The notes: generated from the sequence alone by a model not told the origin. A DNA stretch of 64,000 nucleotides from Streptomyces panaciradicis (GCF_023516615.1 NZ_JAMGBF010000061.1:1-64000); one strand, 5' to 3'. Positions 16,463 through 26,072 are shown, counted from the stretch's first letter. Made by a program: numbers and translations.

Positions 16463-17653
16463 TCAGGGCTGCATCAGCACCTTCACCATGCCGTCGCGCT
16501 TCTTCTGGAACGTCTCGTAGGCGTGCGGCGCCTCGCTGAGCGGCAGCCGGTGGGTGGCGAAGTCGTCGACGCCGAGCGGGTCCTCGTCCGTCAGGTACGG
16601 GATGATCTCGTCGCTCCAGCGGCGCACGTTGGCCTGCCCCATGCGCAGCTGGATCTGCTTGTCGAACATGGTGAGCATGGGCAGCGGGTCGGCCATCCCG
16701 CCGTAGACGCCGCTCAGCGAGATCGTGCCGCCCCGGCGCACCAGCTCGATCGCGGTGTAGAGGGCCGCCAGGCGGTCGACGCTGAACCGCTCGGCGAAGG
16801 GGCCGCTGATCTTGCGCGGCAGCATGGCCGCGGCCTGCTGGGCCAGCTTGGCCGCCGCGCTGCCGTGCGCCTCGGTGCCGACGGCGTCGATCACGGCGTC
16901 GGGGCCCCGCCCGGCTGTCTCGTCGCGGATCGCCTCGACGAGTTCCTTCTCGTTGTCGAAGTTGCGGAGGTTGTACGTCTCGACGCCACGCGCCCGCGCC
17001 CTGCGCAGCCGCTCGCCGACCAGGTCGACGCCGAACACCCGCCCGGCGCCGCGCGCCATGGCGATCCGGCAGGCCATGTCGCCGATCGGGCCGAGCCCGA
17101 GCACGGCGACGCTGCCGCCCTTGGGGACGCCCGCGTACCCGACCGCCTGCCAGGCGGTGGGCAGCACGTCCGAGAGGTAGACGAAGCGGTCGTCGGGCGG
17201 GCCCTCGGGGACCTTGATCGGCCCGAACTGGGCCTGCGGGACCCGCAGGTACTCGGCCTGCGCGCCCGGGACGGCGCCGTAGAGCCGGGTGTAGCCGAAC
17301 AGGGCGGCGCCCATGCCCTCGCTGGTGACCTGGGTGGTCTCGCACTGCGTGGGCAGCCCGGTCAGGCACATCCAGCAGTTGCCACAGGCGATCTGGAACG
17401 GCACCACCACGCGGTCGCCGACCGCGAGGTCGGGGACGCCCGCCCCGACCTCCTCGACGATCCCCATGGGTTCGTGTCCGAGGATGTCGCCGGGTGTCAT
17501 GAACGGGGTCAGTACCTCGTACAGGTGCAGGTCGGAGCCGCACAGGCCGGTGGACGTGATGCGGATGATCGCGTCGGTCGGCTCCTGGATCTTCGGATCG
17601 GGCACGGTGTCCACTCGTACGTCCCGCTTGCCCTGCCAGGTCACAGCCTTCAT
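16463..17653 (-). CDS. Zinc-dependent alcohol dehydrogenase (formaldehyde dehydrogenase-like)
   Basis: A 396-residue medium-chain dehydrogenase. Catalytic zinc ligands are Cys38 (GLCGSD) and His60-Glu61 (GHEPMG). Structural-zinc cysteines sit in CGNCWMCLTGLPTQC, and the NAD site is GLGPIG. The length and the long insertion after the structural zinc match the glutathione-independent formaldehyde dehydrogenase-like subgroup. ATG at 17653 follows GGAGGGAG by 8 bases. It is a single gene; the substrate is unknown. Confidence 0.92.
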   Translation of the reverse strand: MKAVTWQGKRDVRVDTVPDPKIQEPTDAIIRITSTGLCGSDLHLYEVLTPFMTPGDILGHEPMGIVEEVGAGVPDLAVGDRVVVPFQIACGNCWMCLTGLPTQCETTQVTSEGMGAALFGYTRLYGAVPGAQAEYLRVPQAQFGPIKVPEGPPDDRFVYLSDVLPTAWQAVGYAGVPKGGSVAVLGLGPIGDMACRIAMARGAGRVFGVDLVGERLRRARARGVETYNLRNFDNEKELVEAIRDETAGRGPDAVIDAVGTEAHGSAAAKLAQQAAAMLPRKISGPFAERFSVDRLAALYTAIELVRRGGTISLSGVYGGMADPLPMLTMFDKQIQLRMGQANVRRWSDEIIPYLTDEDPLGVDDFATHRLPLSEAPHAYETFQKKRDGMVKVLMQP

Positions 17654-17860
17654 CGCGTGGCACTCCCTCCATCGCGTCGGTGAGTCCGGTGCCGCGAGCC
17701 GCCCGAGTACCCGGGCGCCTGCCGACGAAGCGCGCACGAGAGCGTTGCCGTTTGTTCGGGGCCATTCGGCCCATTCGAGGCGCGCAATCAGATTCGATCG
17801 GGTATGGCCATCGATGAACTTATAAGCGCACAATCCTTGACAAGAGATAGGTGGCCAACG

Positions 17861-18844
17861 GTGGACATGGGACGAATGGTGCGCAAGAGACGCGCCTCGC
17901 TGGCCGTGGCGGTGCTGGCCGCGGGAACGGCGGTGCTGGCCGCGGGATGCACGAGCGGCCACGGCCCGGCGGACGACGGTCGCGGGCGGCCGAAGTCGCC
18001 GACGGCTTCCGCGTCCCCGTCCACGCACCCCGGTTCCGTGCTCGCCGTGAAGATCGACAACGCCGGCCCCGCCCGGCCCCACACGGGCCTGCGCGACGCG
18101 GACGTCGTGTACGTCGAGCAGGTCGAGGGCGGACTGAGCCGGCTGATGGCGATCTACGCGAGCAAGCTGCCCAAGGCCGTCGGCCCGGTGCGCAGCGCCC
18201 GCGAGTCGGACCTGGAACTGCTCGGCCAGTACCACGATCCGACGCTCGCCTTCTCCGGCGCCCAGCACAAGCTGCTCCCGCTGATCGACAAGGCCCATCT
18301 GAAGGCGGAGCCGCCCGAGAAGGCCACCGACGCCTACTTCCGCGGCGGCGACCGGCCCGCACCGCACAACCTCTACCTGCGCCCCGCCCGCCTGATGCGC
18401 TCCGCCCCGGGCGCGGACGCCCTCACCAACGGCTTCCGCTTCGGCGCCGCACCGCCCGGAGGCCGGCCCGACACCTCCACCACGGTCGCCTACCCCTCCG
18501 CCCGGTTCGCCTTCCGCTGGTCGGCCGACCGCCACCGCTGGCTGGTCTCGATGGACGGGACGCCCACGGTGACGACCGACGGGCAGCCGGTGACACCGGC
18601 GACCGTCGTCGTGCAGCACGTGCGGATCCGCAAGTCCGGCTTCCGCGACTTCCTCGGCAACAACACGCCCTACACCGAGACGGTGGGCTCAGGGAAGGCG
18701 GAGGTGCTGCGGGACGGGAAGGTCTACGAGGCCGGCTGGAAGCGCGCCAAGGCCGCCGACGGCACCGACTTCACGACCGCCGACGGCAGGCCGATGAACT
18801 TCGCGAGCGGCCAGGTGTGGGTCGTGTTCGTCAGGGCCTCGTGA
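17861..18844 (+). CDS. DUF3048 lipoprotein
   Basis: 327 residues. A basic N-terminus and hydrophobic stretch lead into the lipobox LAAGC near residue 30, so it is an exported lipoprotein. The mature part matches DUF3048 (YerB-like): IDNAGPARPHTGLRDADVVY, GPVRSARESDLELL, and a C-terminal FxxGxVWVVFV strand. Function unknown; Bacillus YerB is linked to a PcrA/ligase gene neighbourhood. GTG at 17861 follows AGGTGG; ATG at 17867 or 17876 are alternatives. A GGGTAT at 17800 resembles a sigma-B-type -10. Confidence 0.88.
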   Translation: MDMGRMVRKRRASLAVAVLAAGTAVLAAGCTSGHGPADDGRGRPKSPTASASPSTHPGSVLAVKIDNAGPARPHTGLRDADVVYVEQVEGGLSRLMAIYASKLPKAVGPVRSARESDLELLGQYHDPTLAFSGAQHKLLPLIDKAHLKAEPPEKATDAYFRGGDRPAPHNLYLRPARLMRSAPGADALTNGFRFGAAPPGGRPDTSTTVAYPSARFAFRWSADRHRWLVSMDGTPTVTTDGQPVTPATVVVQHVRIRKSGFRDFLGNNTPYTETVGSGKAEVLRDGKVYEAGWKRAKAADGTDFTTADGRPMNFASGQVWVVFVRAS

Positions 18845-18857
18845 CCGCTTCCTTCGC

Positions 18858-19322
18858 TCACCCCTGCGCCAGGACGGGTTCCGCGGGGTTGCGGAGCCCC
18901 TCGGCCGCGTCCGCGACCCGCTGGATGAGGTCGAAGAACACCGCCTGCTCGGCGGCGGACAGCGGGGCCAGGAAGACCTGGTTCATCCGGGCGGTGCGCA
19001 CGGTCAGCTTGCGGTGGGTGCGCTCGCCGTCGTCCGTCAGCCGCAGCAGGAAACGGCGGCCGTCCCGCGGATCGCGCACCTTGTCCACCAGCCCGCGCCT
19101 GCCGAGACGGCTGATCACCTCGGCGATCGTGGAGCGGTCGAGGCCCACCCGCTCCCCCACCGTGCGCTGGTCCAGGCCCGGCTCGTCGGCGAGCGCGTTC
19201 AGGACAGCGAACTGCGGCGAGGTGATCTCCTCCGAGACCATCGCGTTCCACAGCAGGTAGTGGGCCTGCTGCAGCCGCCGGGCCAGGTGCCCGGGGTGGG
19301 TGGTGAGGTCCACCGCGGCCAT
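18858..19322 (-). CDS. pcaV: MarR-family repressor of protocatechuate catabolism, PcaV
   Basis: 154 residues, winged-helix MarR fold with the recognition segment GERVGLDRSTIAEVISRLGRR and wing DPRDGRRF. Arg15, required for protocatechuate binding in the characterised S. coelicolor PcaV, is present in HLARRLQQ. PcaV represses pcaIJFHGBL until protocatechuate binds. The gene is divergent from pcaI, as in S. coelicolor. ATG at 19322 with GGGAG upstream; the frame stays open further upstream, but that would swallow the operator. Confidence 0.93.
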   Translation of the reverse strand: MAAVDLTTHPGHLARRLQQAHYLLWNAMVSEEITSPQFAVLNALADEPGLDQRTVGERVGLDRSTIAEVISRLGRRGLVDKVRDPRDGRRFLLRLTDDGERTHRKLTVRTARMNQVFLAPLSAAEQAVFFDLIQRVADAAEGLRNPAEPVLAQG

Positions 19323-19348
19323 GTGCGCTCCCCGAGGTCGAATGAGTT

Positions 19349-19372
19349 GTGCACCAGAATTGGTTGGTGCAC
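19349..19372. promoter_or_regulatory. Inverted repeat operator for PcaV
   Basis: GTGCACCA (19349-19356) and TGGTGCAC (19365-19372) are perfect 8-bp arms with an 8-bp spacer, 27 bp upstream of the pcaV start and in the pcaV-pcaI gap. A TTGACG -35-like element for pcaI follows near 19445. Confidence 0.75.
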
Positions 19373-19550
19373 TGAACGATACGCGCCGCCGGGCCGCCTG
19401 TCTCGGGTCCGACACCCTCTCCCGACCTCGTAAAGCTCTCAGCTCTTGACGCTGAACTGTTCCGATGGCAGCGTGAAGGAAACTTCACCGAAATACTCAG
19501 TGCCCTGATCAATTCGTCACCGGGCGCTCGGACGGGATGGGGCTTCACGG

Positions 19551-20306
19551 ATGGACAAGGTGGTCGCCACAGCCGCGGAGGCGGTGGCCGACGTGCCGGA
19601 CGGCGCGTCGCTGGCGGTGGGCGGTTTCGGCCTGAGCGGGGTGCCGAACGTGCTCATCGGGGCGCTGTACAAGCGGGGCGTGTCCGGGCTGCGGGTGGTC
19701 TCCAACAACTGCGGGGCGATGGAGACGGGGCTCGCGGTGCTGCTGGCGGCCGGGCGGATCGCGCGGGTGACCGGGTCCTACATCGGCGCCAACAAGGAGT
19801 TCGCCCGGCAGTACCTGGCCGGGGAGCTGGAGGTGGAGCTGATCCCGCAGGGCACGCTCGCCGAGCGGCTGCGGGCCGGCGGCGCGGGCATCCCCGCCTT
19901 CTACACCCCGGCCGGAGTGGGCACCCAGGTCGCCGAGGGCGGCCTGCCCTGGCGCTACGACGGCACGGGCGGGGTCGCGCTGGCCTCGCCGCCGAAGGAG
20001 GTGCGGGAGTTCGACGGCACCGAGTACGTGCTGGAGCGGGGCATCCGCACCGACTTCGCGCTGGTGCGGGCGGCGAAGGGCGACCGGCACGGGAACCTGG
20101 TGTTCAACAAGTCGACCCGGAACTTCAACCCGCTGGCCGCCATGGCGGGCAAGGTCACGATCGCCGAGGTGGAAGAGCTGGTGGAGCCCGGGGAGATCGA
20201 CCCGGACGCGGTGCATCTGCCGGGCATCTTCGTCCAGCGGGTGGTGGCGCTCACGCCGGAGCAGGCGGCGGACAAGAAGATCGAGCAGCGGACGGTGAGC
20301 AGCTGA
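19551..20306 (+). CDS. pcaI: 3-oxoadipate CoA-transferase, subunit A
   Basis: 251 residues, CoA-transferase family I alpha subunit: GGFGLSGVPNVLI near the N-terminus (glycine-rich CoA site), NNCGAMETGL and GSYIGANKEF. With PcaJ it transfers CoA from succinyl-CoA to 3-oxoadipate. It is the first gene of the pca operon, facing pcaV. Its stop overlaps the pcaJ start by one base (TGATG), which indicates translational coupling. Confidence 0.95.
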   Translation: MDKVVATAAEAVADVPDGASLAVGGFGLSGVPNVLIGALYKRGVSGLRVVSNNCGAMETGLAVLLAAGRIARVTGSYIGANKEFARQYLAGELEVELIPQGTLAERLRAGGAGIPAFYTPAGVGTQVAEGGLPWRYDGTGGVALASPPKEVREFDGTEYVLERGIRTDFALVRAAKGDRHGNLVFNKSTRNFNPLAAMAGKVTIAEVEELVEPGEIDPDAVHLPGIFVQRVVALTPEQAADKKIEQRTVSS

Positions 20307-20950
20307 TGGCCTGGACGCGAGAGCAGATGGCGGCGCGGGCCGCGCGCGAACTGCGGGACGGACAGTACGTCAACCTCGGCATCGGCCTGCCGACACTGAT
20401 CCCCAACCACCTGCCCGAGGGCGTGGAGGTGATCCTGGAGTCGGAGAACGGCATCCTGGGCACCGGCCCCTACCCCGCCGACGCGGACGTCGACCCGGAC
20501 CTGATCAACGCGGGGAAGGAGACGGTGACGGTCCTGCCGGGCGCGTCCTTCTTCGACTCGGCGCTGTCCTTCTCGATGATCCGCGGCGGGCACATCGACG
20601 TGGCCGTGCTGGGCGCGATGCAGGTCTCCACCAAGGGCGACCTGGCGAACTGGGCCGTTCCCGGCAAGCTGATCACCGGGATCGGCGGGGCGATGGACCT
20701 GGTGCACGGCGCCCGCACGGTCATCGTCGTGATGACCCACAGCTCCAAGGACGGCTCGCCGAAGATCCTCGACGAGTGCACGCTGCCGCTCACGGGCAAG
20801 GCGTGTGTGAACCGTGTCATCACCGATCTCGGCGTGATCGACGTGACACCGGACGGCCTGGTGTTGACCGAGGTCGCCTCAGGGGTGAGCGTCGATGACG
20901 TCGTCGCCAAGACCGGCGCGAAGCTGACTGTTGCGGAGGACCTGCTGTGA
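20306..20950 (+). CDS. pcaJ: 3-oxoadipate CoA-transferase, subunit B
   Basis: 214 residues, CoA-transferase beta subunit. It begins with the NLGIGLPTLIPNHL segment, and the catalytic glutamate lies in LESENGILG (SENG motif). It forms the active enzyme with PcaI. ATG overlaps the pcaI stop, and the pcaF GTG overlaps its own end by 4 bases. Confidence 0.95.
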   Translation: MAWTREQMAARAARELRDGQYVNLGIGLPTLIPNHLPEGVEVILESENGILGTGPYPADADVDPDLINAGKETVTVLPGASFFDSALSFSMIRGGHIDVAVLGAMQVSTKGDLANWAVPGKLITGIGGAMDLVHGARTVIVVMTHSSKDGSPKILDECTLPLTGKACVNRVITDLGVIDVTPDGLVLTEVASGVSVDDVVAKTGAKLTVAEDLL

Positions 20951-22152
20951 ACACGGTTTACCTCGTCGACGCCGTCCGCACCCCGATCGGCCGCTACAAC
21001 GGCGGCCTGGCGGCGGTGCGCCCGGACGACCTGGCCGCCCACGCGATCCGCGAACTCCTCGCCCGCACCCCCGGCCTGGACCCGGCCCGCATCGAGGACG
21101 TCTACTTCGGCAACGCCAACGGCGCGGGCGAGGAGAACCGCAACGTCGGCCGCATGGCCGCCCTGCTGGCGGGCCTGCCGACCTCCGTGCCCGGCGTCAC
21201 CGTCAACCGGCTGTGCGCCTCCGGCCTGGAGGCCGTCATCCAGGCCGCCCGCGCCATCGCCGCCGGCGACGCGCACATCGCCGTGGCCGGCGGTGTGGAA
21301 TCCATGACCCGGGCGCCGTACGTGCTGCCCAAGTCGGACAAGCCGTTCCCCGCCGGGCACACCGAGCTGTACTCCACCACCCTCGGCTGGCGCATGGTCA
21401 ACCCGAGGATGGAACCGCAGTGGACCATCCCGCTGGGTGAATCGGCCGAGCTCATCGCCGACAAGCACAAGATCAGCCGTGAGCAGCAGGACGAGTTCGC
21501 GCTCGCCTCGCACCAGAAGGCGGCCGCCGCACAGCGGCAGGGCCTGTTCGACGCCGAGCTCGCCCCCGTCTCCCTCCCGCAGCGCAAGGGCGAGCCGGTC
21601 CTCTTCGCCGCCGACGAGTGCGTCCGCCCCGACGCCTCCCTGACCGCGATGGCGAAGCTGAAGCCGTCCTTCCGCAAGGAGAACGGCACCGTCACCGCCG
21701 GCAACGCCTCACCGCTGAACGACGGCGCGGCCGCCCTGCTGCTGGTCGACGAGGAGGGCCTGAAGGCCGTCGGCCGCGAGCCGCTCGCCCGTATCTCCGC
21801 GACCGGCGTGAACGCCCTCGACCCGGACTACTTCGGCCTGGCCCCCGTCGAGGCCGTCAACCGGGCCCTCGCCAAGGCGGGCAGGACCTTCGACGACCTG
21901 TCCGTGCTGGAGCTGAACGAGGCCTTCGCCGCCCAGGTGCTCGGCTGCGTCGCCGAGTGGCCCGAGTTCGACCCGGCGATCCTCAACCCCCAGGGCGGCG
22001 CCATCGCGCTGGGCCACCCGCTCGGCGCCTCCGGCGCCCGGCTCGCCGGCACCGTCGCCCACCAGCTGGCCCGCCGCGGCTCCGGCGTCGGCGTCGCCAC
22101 CCTCTGCATCGGCGTCGGCCAGGGCCTCGCCCTCGTCCTGGAACGCCAGTAA
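20947..22152 (+). CDS. pcaF: 3-oxoadipyl-CoA thiolase
   Basis: 401 residues, type II thiolase. The nucleophilic Cys is in VNRLCASGLEAV, the histidine in GGAIALGHPLGASGARL and the second cysteine in ATLCIGVGQG. It cleaves 3-oxoadipyl-CoA to succinyl-CoA and acetyl-CoA, the last step of the pathway. GTG start at 20947, coupled to pcaJ through a GTGA overlap. Confidence 0.95.
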   Translation: MNTVYLVDAVRTPIGRYNGGLAAVRPDDLAAHAIRELLARTPGLDPARIEDVYFGNANGAGEENRNVGRMAALLAGLPTSVPGVTVNRLCASGLEAVIQAARAIAAGDAHIAVAGGVESMTRAPYVLPKSDKPFPAGHTELYSTTLGWRMVNPRMEPQWTIPLGESAELIADKHKISREQQDEFALASHQKAAAAQRQGLFDAELAPVSLPQRKGEPVLFAADECVRPDASLTAMAKLKPSFRKENGTVTAGNASPLNDGAAALLLVDEEGLKAVGREPLARISATGVNALDPDYFGLAPVEAVNRALAKAGRTFDDLSVLELNEAFAAQVLGCVAEWPEFDPAILNPQGGAIALGHPLGASGARLAGTVAHQLARRGSGVGVATLCIGVGQGLALVLERQ

Positions 22153-22167
22153 CCCCGAGGAATCCCC

Positions 22168-22941
22168 ATGACTCTCACCCAGCACGACATCGACCAGGAG
22201 ATCGCCGCCGAGCACGCGGCCTACGAGAAGCGGGTCGCCGACGGCGCGCCGGTGGAGCACCACCCGCGCCGCGACTACGCCCCGTACCGCTCCTCGGTCC
22301 TGCGCCACCCCAAGCAGCCGCCGGTCGCCATCGACGTCCGCAAGGACCCGGAGCTGGTGGAGCTGCACTCCCCCGCCTTCGGCGAGCGGGACCTCGGCGC
22401 CATCGACAACGATCTCACCCGGCAGCACACGGGCGAGCCGGTCGGCGAGCGCATCACGGTCTCGGGCCGGCTGCTGGACCGGAACGGAAAGCCCGTACGC
22501 GGCCAGCTCGTCGAGATCTGGCAGGCCAACTCGGCCGGCCGCTACGCCCACCAGCGCGAGCAGCACGACGCCCCGCTGGACCCGAACTTCACCGGTGTCG
22601 GGCGGACGATCACCGATGCCGAGGGCCGCTACCACTTCACCACGATCCAGCCCGGCCCCTACCCCTGGCGCAACCACCTCAACGCCTGGCGGCCCGCCCA
22701 CATCCACTTCTCGATGTTCGGCACCGCCTTCACCCAGCGGCTGGTGACGCAGATGTACTTCCCGGCCGACCCGCTCTTCCCGTACGACCCGATCATCCAG
22801 TCGGTGACGGACGACGCGGCGCGCCAGCGGCTCGTCGCCACCTACGACCACGACCTGTCCGTGCCGGAGTTCTCCCTGGGCTACCACTGGGACATCGTGC
22901 TGGACGGCCCGAACGCCACCTGGATCGAAGAGGGACGCTGA
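22168..22941 (+). CDS. pcaH: Protocatechuate 3,4-dioxygenase, beta subunit
   Basis: 257 residues, intradiol dioxygenase catalytic subunit. It has the N-terminal dioxygenase segment (YRSSVLRHPKQPPVAIDV), the core VEIWQANSAGRYAHQ with a Tyr ligand, and PWRNHLNAWRPAHIHFS with the Tyr/His-type iron ligands. It cuts protocatechuate to 3-carboxy-cis,cis-muconate with non-haem Fe(III). ATG 15 bp after pcaF, with a CGAGGA ribosome site. Confidence 0.95.
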   Translation: MTLTQHDIDQEIAAEHAAYEKRVADGAPVEHHPRRDYAPYRSSVLRHPKQPPVAIDVRKDPELVELHSPAFGERDLGAIDNDLTRQHTGEPVGERITVSGRLLDRNGKPVRGQLVEIWQANSAGRYAHQREQHDAPLDPNFTGVGRTITDAEGRYHFTTIQPGPYPWRNHLNAWRPAHIHFSMFGTAFTQRLVTQMYFPADPLFPYDPIIQSVTDDAARQRLVATYDHDLSVPEFSLGYHWDIVLDGPNATWIEEGR

Positions 22942-22947
22942 CCTGCC

Positions 22948-23553
22948 ATGACGAAGATCGACACCAGCCGGCCGGAGAGCGTGCTGCCCACCCCCTCGCA
23001 CACCGTGGGCCCCTTCTACGGCTACGCGCTGCCCTTCCGCGGCGGCGAGGACATCGCCCCCCACGGGCACCCGGACACCCTCACCGTCCACGGCTACGTC
23101 CTCGACGGCGAGGGCGAGCCGCTGCCCGACGCGTTCGTGGAGCTGTGGGGACCCGACCCGGACGGCAACGTCTCCACCACCGACGGCTCCCTGCGGCGCG
23201 ACCCGGCCTCCGGCGACCACCTGGGCCGCAACGGCGTGGAGTTCACCGGCTGGGGGCGCATCCAGACCGACGCGAACGGCCACTGGTACGCACGGACCCT
23301 GCGTCCGGGCGCCCGGGGCCGCAGCGCCCCGTGCCTGAGCGCGTGCGTCTTCGCGCGCGGGCTGCTGGTGCACCTGTTCACCCGGATCTACCTGCCGGGC
23401 GACGAGGCGGCGCACGCGGCCGACCCGCTGCTCGCGGGGCTGCCGGCGGAGCGCCGCGACACGCTGATCGCGAAGGACGAGGGCCACAGCACCTACCGTT
23501 TCGACATCCGCCTTCAGGGCGAAGGCGAGACGGTCTTCCTGGAGTTCCAGTGA
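22948..23553 (+). CDS. pcaG: Protocatechuate 3,4-dioxygenase, alpha subunit
   Basis: 201 residues, the partner of PcaH and the same fold, but without the full iron-ligand set. The typical opening TPSHTVGPFYGYALP is present, then VELWGPDPDGNVS. It starts 6 bp after pcaH, and its TGA overlaps the pcaB GTG by 4 bases. Confidence 0.95.
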   Translation: MTKIDTSRPESVLPTPSHTVGPFYGYALPFRGGEDIAPHGHPDTLTVHGYVLDGEGEPLPDAFVELWGPDPDGNVSTTDGSLRRDPASGDHLGRNGVEFTGWGRIQTDANGHWYARTLRPGARGRSAPCLSACVFARGLLVHLFTRIYLPGDEAAHAADPLLAGLPAERRDTLIAKDEGHSTYRFDIRLQGEGETVFLEFQ

Positions 23554-24884
23554 CTTCTGCCGGTCCCGACGACCCCGGCCTGCTCGCCCCCGGGTGGGCC
23601 GGCTCCCCCGCCGCCTCCGCGACCTCCGACACGGCCTTCCTGCAGGCCCTGCTCGACGCGGAGGCGGCCCTGACCCGCGCCCAGGCCGCCCGGGGCCTCG
23701 CCCCGGCCGAGGCGGCGAGCGCGGTCACCGAGGCGGCCGACGCCGCCCGGTTCGACGTGCGCTCCCTCGCCGCGCGCGCCCGCTCCGGCGGCAATCCGGT
23801 CATCCCCCTGGTCGCCGACCTGACCGAGGGCGTGGGCGAGGAGTACGGCCCCTACGTCCACCGGGGCGCCACCAGCCAGGACGTCATGGACACGGCGATG
23901 ATGCTGGTCGCCGTGCGCGCCCTGGAGCCGGCCCTGGCCGACCTCGCCCGCACCGAGCGGGCGCTGGCCCGGCTCGCCGCCGAGCACCGCGGCACCCCGA
24001 TGCCGGGCCGGACGCTCACCCAGCACGCCGTGCCGACGACGTTCGGGCTGAAGGCGGCCGGCTGGCGTTCCCTGGTGCTCGACGCCCGCGACCGCCTCAC
24101 CCGGGTGCGGGACTCCCTGCCCGCCCAGCTCGGCGGCGCCGCCGGGACCCTGGCCGCCTTCACCGTGTACGGCGCCGCCGACACCGCGGACCTCACCGCT
24201 GCCTTCGCAGGTGAACTCGGCCTGCGCACACCGCTCCTGCCGTGGCACACCCTGCGCACCCCGGTCGCCGACCTCGCGGGCTGCCTCGCCTTCACGGCCG
24301 GCGCGCTGGGCAAGATCGCGGCGGACGTCCTGGTCCTCGGCCGCACCGAGATCGCCGAGGTCGCGGAGGGCAGCGGCGGCGGCTCCTCGGCGATGCCGCA
24401 CAAGGCCAACCCCGTGCGCTCCACCCTGATCGCGGCCGCCGCCCGGCGCGCCCCGCAGCTCGCGGCCACGCTGTACGGCGCGCTGGCCGCCGAGGACGAA
24501 CGGCCCGCCGGGGCCTGGCACGCCGAGTGGGAGCCGCTGCGGGACCTGCTGCGGCTGACCGGCGGCGCCGCCCGGGACGCGGCCGAACTGACCGAGGGAC
24601 TGCGGGTGAACGCGGACGCGATGCGCGAACACCTCGGCCTCACCCACGGGTTGATCGTCTCCGAGCGGCTGTCCGCCGAACTGGCCGCGGTGCTCGGCCG
24701 GGCCCGCGCCAAGGAACTGCTGACCGAGCTCGCCCGGCGGACCTACGCCGAGGGCCGCCCGCTCGGCGAACTCCTCGCCGAGCAGCCGGAGCTGAAGGAC
24801 ACCGACCTCGGCGAGCTCACCGACCCCGCCCGCTACACCGGCTCCGCCGAAGCCCTCACCGACCGCGCTCTGGAGCGACGTTGA
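23550..24884 (+). CDS. pcaB: 3-carboxy-cis,cis-muconate cycloisomerase
   Basis: 444 residues, fumarase/aspartase superfamily. The family signature GSSAMPHKANPV is present, along with HRGATSQDVMDTA and PGRTLTQHAVPTTFG. It lactonises carboxymuconate to 4-carboxymuconolactone. The GTG at 23550 is fixed by the 4-bp overlap with pcaG; the frame stays open far upstream but only as a shadow of pcaF-G. Its end overlaps the TTG of pcaL. Confidence 0.94.
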   Translation: MTSAGPDDPGLLAPGWAGSPAASATSDTAFLQALLDAEAALTRAQAARGLAPAEAASAVTEAADAARFDVRSLAARARSGGNPVIPLVADLTEGVGEEYGPYVHRGATSQDVMDTAMMLVAVRALEPALADLARTERALARLAAEHRGTPMPGRTLTQHAVPTTFGLKAAGWRSLVLDARDRLTRVRDSLPAQLGGAAGTLAAFTVYGAADTADLTAAFAGELGLRTPLLPWHTLRTPVADLAGCLAFTAGALGKIAADVLVLGRTEIAEVAEGSGGGSSAMPHKANPVRSTLIAAAARRAPQLAATLYGALAAEDERPAGAWHAEWEPLRDLLRLTGGAARDAAELTEGLRVNADAMREHLGLTHGLIVSERLSAELAAVLGRARAKELLTELARRTYAEGRPLGELLAEQPELKDTDLGELTDPARYTGSAEALTDRALERR

Positions 24885-26008
24885 CCGAGAAAATCCTCAA
24901 CCACCGTGCCGAGGGGCCCGCTTCCGCGCCCGCGCTGCTGCTCGGGCCCTCGCTCGGTACGTCGTACGCACTGTGGGACGAGGTCGCGCCCGAGCTGTCC
25001 GCCGCCCACCGCGTGATCCGCTGGGACCTGCCGGGGCACGGCGGGTCCGCCCCCGGCCTGATCGGCCCCGGCGCCACCGTCGGCGACCTCGCCGGCCTGG
25101 TGCTCGCACTCGCCGACTCCCTCGGCATCGAGAGGTTCGCCTACGCGGGGGTGTCGCTGGGCGGCGCCGTGGGTCTGCACCTCGCCCTGCACCACCCCGA
25201 GCGCGTCTCCTCCCTCGCCGTGATCTGCGCCTCCGCGCACTTCAACGGCCCCGGGCCCTGGCAGGAGCGGGCCGAGCGGGTGCGCCGGGAAGGCCTGGGC
25301 TGGCTCGTGGAGAACGCCCCGGCACGCTGGTTCCCCGACGGGTTCACCATCCCGGAACTGGTACGGGACCAGGCCGCGGCCGACCCCGAGGCGTACGCCG
25401 CCTGCTGTGACGCTCTGGCCGCCTACGACCTGCGCGACCGGCTCCCCGACCTCTCCGTGCGCACCCTGCTGATCGCCGGCCGCGAGGACCGGGCGACCCC
25501 GCCGCCGCACCTGCGCGAGATCGCCGACGCCGTCCCCGGCTCCACCCTCGTCGAGCTGCCGGGGGCCGGCCATCTCGCCCCCGCGCAGTGCCCCCAGGCG
25601 GTGCTCACGGCCCTGCGGGCGCACCTCGACGGCGGCGCGGAGCCCGGCATGCGGGTGCGGCGCGAGGTGCTCGGCGACGCGCACGTGGACCGCGCCCAGG
25701 CCCGCCAGACGCCGTTCACCGCCCGCTTCCAGGACTTCATCTCCCGCTACGCCTGGGGCGAGATCTGGACCGACCCGACGCTCTCCCGCCGCGAGCGCAG
25801 CATGATCACCCTGACCGCGCTGGTCGCGCACGGCCACTACGACGAACTGGCCATGCACGTGCGCGCGGCCCGCCGCAACGGGCTGACCCCCGAGGAGATC
25901 GGCGCGGTGCTGCTGCAGACGGCCGTGTACTGCGGGGTCCCGGCGGCCAACTCGGCGTTCGCCACGGCGCAGCGCGTCCTCGCCGAGGAGGCCGGGACGC
26001 AAGGGTGA
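24881..26008 (+). CDS. pcaL: Fused 3-oxoadipate enol-lactonase/4-carboxymuconolactone decarboxylase
   Basis: 375 residues, a natural fusion of PcaD and PcaC. Residues 1-250 are an alpha/beta hydrolase with nucleophile elbow AGVSLGG and late His in GAGHLAP. Residues 255-375 are the carboxymuconolactone decarboxylase module (FISRYAWGEIWTDPTLSRRERS and GHYDELAMHVRAA). PcaL fusions are known in Streptomyces and Rhodococcus. The start is TTG at 24881, overlapping the pcaB stop. It is the last gene of the operon. Confidence 0.94.
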   Translation: MTEKILNHRAEGPASAPALLLGPSLGTSYALWDEVAPELSAAHRVIRWDLPGHGGSAPGLIGPGATVGDLAGLVLALADSLGIERFAYAGVSLGGAVGLHLALHHPERVSSLAVICASAHFNGPGPWQERAERVRREGLGWLVENAPARWFPDGFTIPELVRDQAAADPEAYAACCDALAAYDLRDRLPDLSVRTLLIAGREDRATPPPHLREIADAVPGSTLVELPGAGHLAPAQCPQAVLTALRAHLDGGAEPGMRVRREVLGDAHVDRAQARQTPFTARFQDFISRYAWGEIWTDPTLSRRERSMITLTALVAHGHYDELAMHVRAARRNGLTPEEIGAVLLQTAVYCGVPAANSAFATAQRVLAEEAGTQG

Positions 26009-26072
26009 CCCTGCTGGTCGTAGCCTCAGCAGCAGCTCGCACACACCGTCGCCGCGTGCCTACGGTGGCAGC

